From NCBI RefSeq assembly GCF_008831285.2, contig NC_045151.1:5717682-5781681 (forward strand): 64,000 nucleotides of DNA, in the 5' to 3' direction. The position numbers and the translations under genes are program-made. Under the pieces are notes generated by a model that saw only the letters and a list, made by a program, of their open reading frames with translations, did not search any database and was not told the DNA's origin. Positions 63,784 to 64,000 of this stretch are shown here, piece after piece. How positions within the stretch are numbered: position 1 is the stretch's first letter; every line of letters begins with the position of its first letter. The DNA comes from Nymphaea colorata (lineage: Eukaryota > Streptophyta > Magnoliopsida > Nymphaeales > Nymphaeaceae).

Positions 63784-64000
63784 GTAAAGGAACTGGTCTT
63801 TTTTGTCTTTGAATCCCTTGTGTTCTTTTTTTTTGTAGGTTGTGGTTTTATATTGGTCCAAGAAATTTGATTGTCTTTTGCTCTCTTGGTTAGTGAACCA
63901 GCACTAACTACTGGCTCGATCAAATAGTCCTAAAGTTCACGGGTGTTGTCCTAGGCACTGTTTCTTTTGTTTTCCTGCAAGTTTTCAACAACCTACAATG
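63784..64000. other. Presumed intron or unassigned end of window
   Basis: Follows the donor of the candidate exon. A TTTTTTTTTGTAG acceptor-like site is at about 63826-63838, but the sequence after it has no recognisable coding signal. Confidence 0.3.

Overview
The window is nuclear DNA from a flowering plant with an intron-rich, retrotransposon-dense genome. The evidence is GT-AG introns with phases that close exactly, protein similarity to Arabidopsis families (ABCC1/2 and a GFA2-type DnaJ), and Ty1/copia and Ty3/gypsy elements primed by the plant-typical initiator-Met tRNA site. I cannot name the species. I see no CRISPR array, bacterial operon or tRNA/rRNA gene.

Layout. (1) 1-21365: the 3' two thirds of one plus-strand ABC transporter gene of the ABCC1/ABCC2 (MRP) type. 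Twelve exons from 5514 to 21365 join without a frame break into 999 residues plus stop, covering NBD1, TMD2, NBD2 and the C-terminal tail. TMD0/TMD1 must lie left of the window. The intron before the NBD1 exon carries a complete 3.2-kb solo LTR with a perfect 5-bp target duplication, and later introns hold copia debris and microsatellites. (2) 22.2-34.6 kb: two head-to-head damaged gypsy elements of one large-LTR family. The minus-strand copy (22.2-28.1 kb) is internally deleted, and its LTR was later hit by a GC-rich hAT-like element (25891-26418) with an 8-bp near-perfect target duplication. The plus-strand copy (28.1-34.6 kb) keeps gag, protease, RT, RNase H, integrase and a chromodomain remnant, but carries many stop codons and truncated LTRs. 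(3) 34.7-36.7 kb: a minus-strand, multi-exon fragment of a GFA2-like mitochondrial DnaJ gene, probably a pseudogene (J-domain HPD changed to HLD, 3' end lost at the LTR junction). (4) 37-47.4 kb: copia fragments, AT-rich dispersed repeats, microsatellites, a perfect 36-bp palindrome and a CT-rich tract that could be a leader exon. (5) 47.4-60.6 kb: a nest of elements, with a full-length but dead copia element (47509-53406, TSD CGTCC) and a second copy of the large gypsy LTR (54161-~57340) sitting inside AT-rich sequence that may itself be an older LTR. (6) 60.6-63.4 kb: a copia 3' end fused directly to a gypsy integrase/chromodomain end, giving a 354-codon chimeric ORF. One exon-like stretch of an unrecognised gene lies at 63647-63783.

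Only the ABCC gene looks functional. The rest is mobile-element strata at different stages of decay, with a striking excess of Trp-to-stop changes in the element ORFs. I did not find a convincing new biological system. The best leads are an unclassified dispersed AT-rich repeat family, the large-LTR gypsy family with copies here as solo, inverted and truncated LTRs, the hAT-like GC-rich insertion and the DnaJ fragment.
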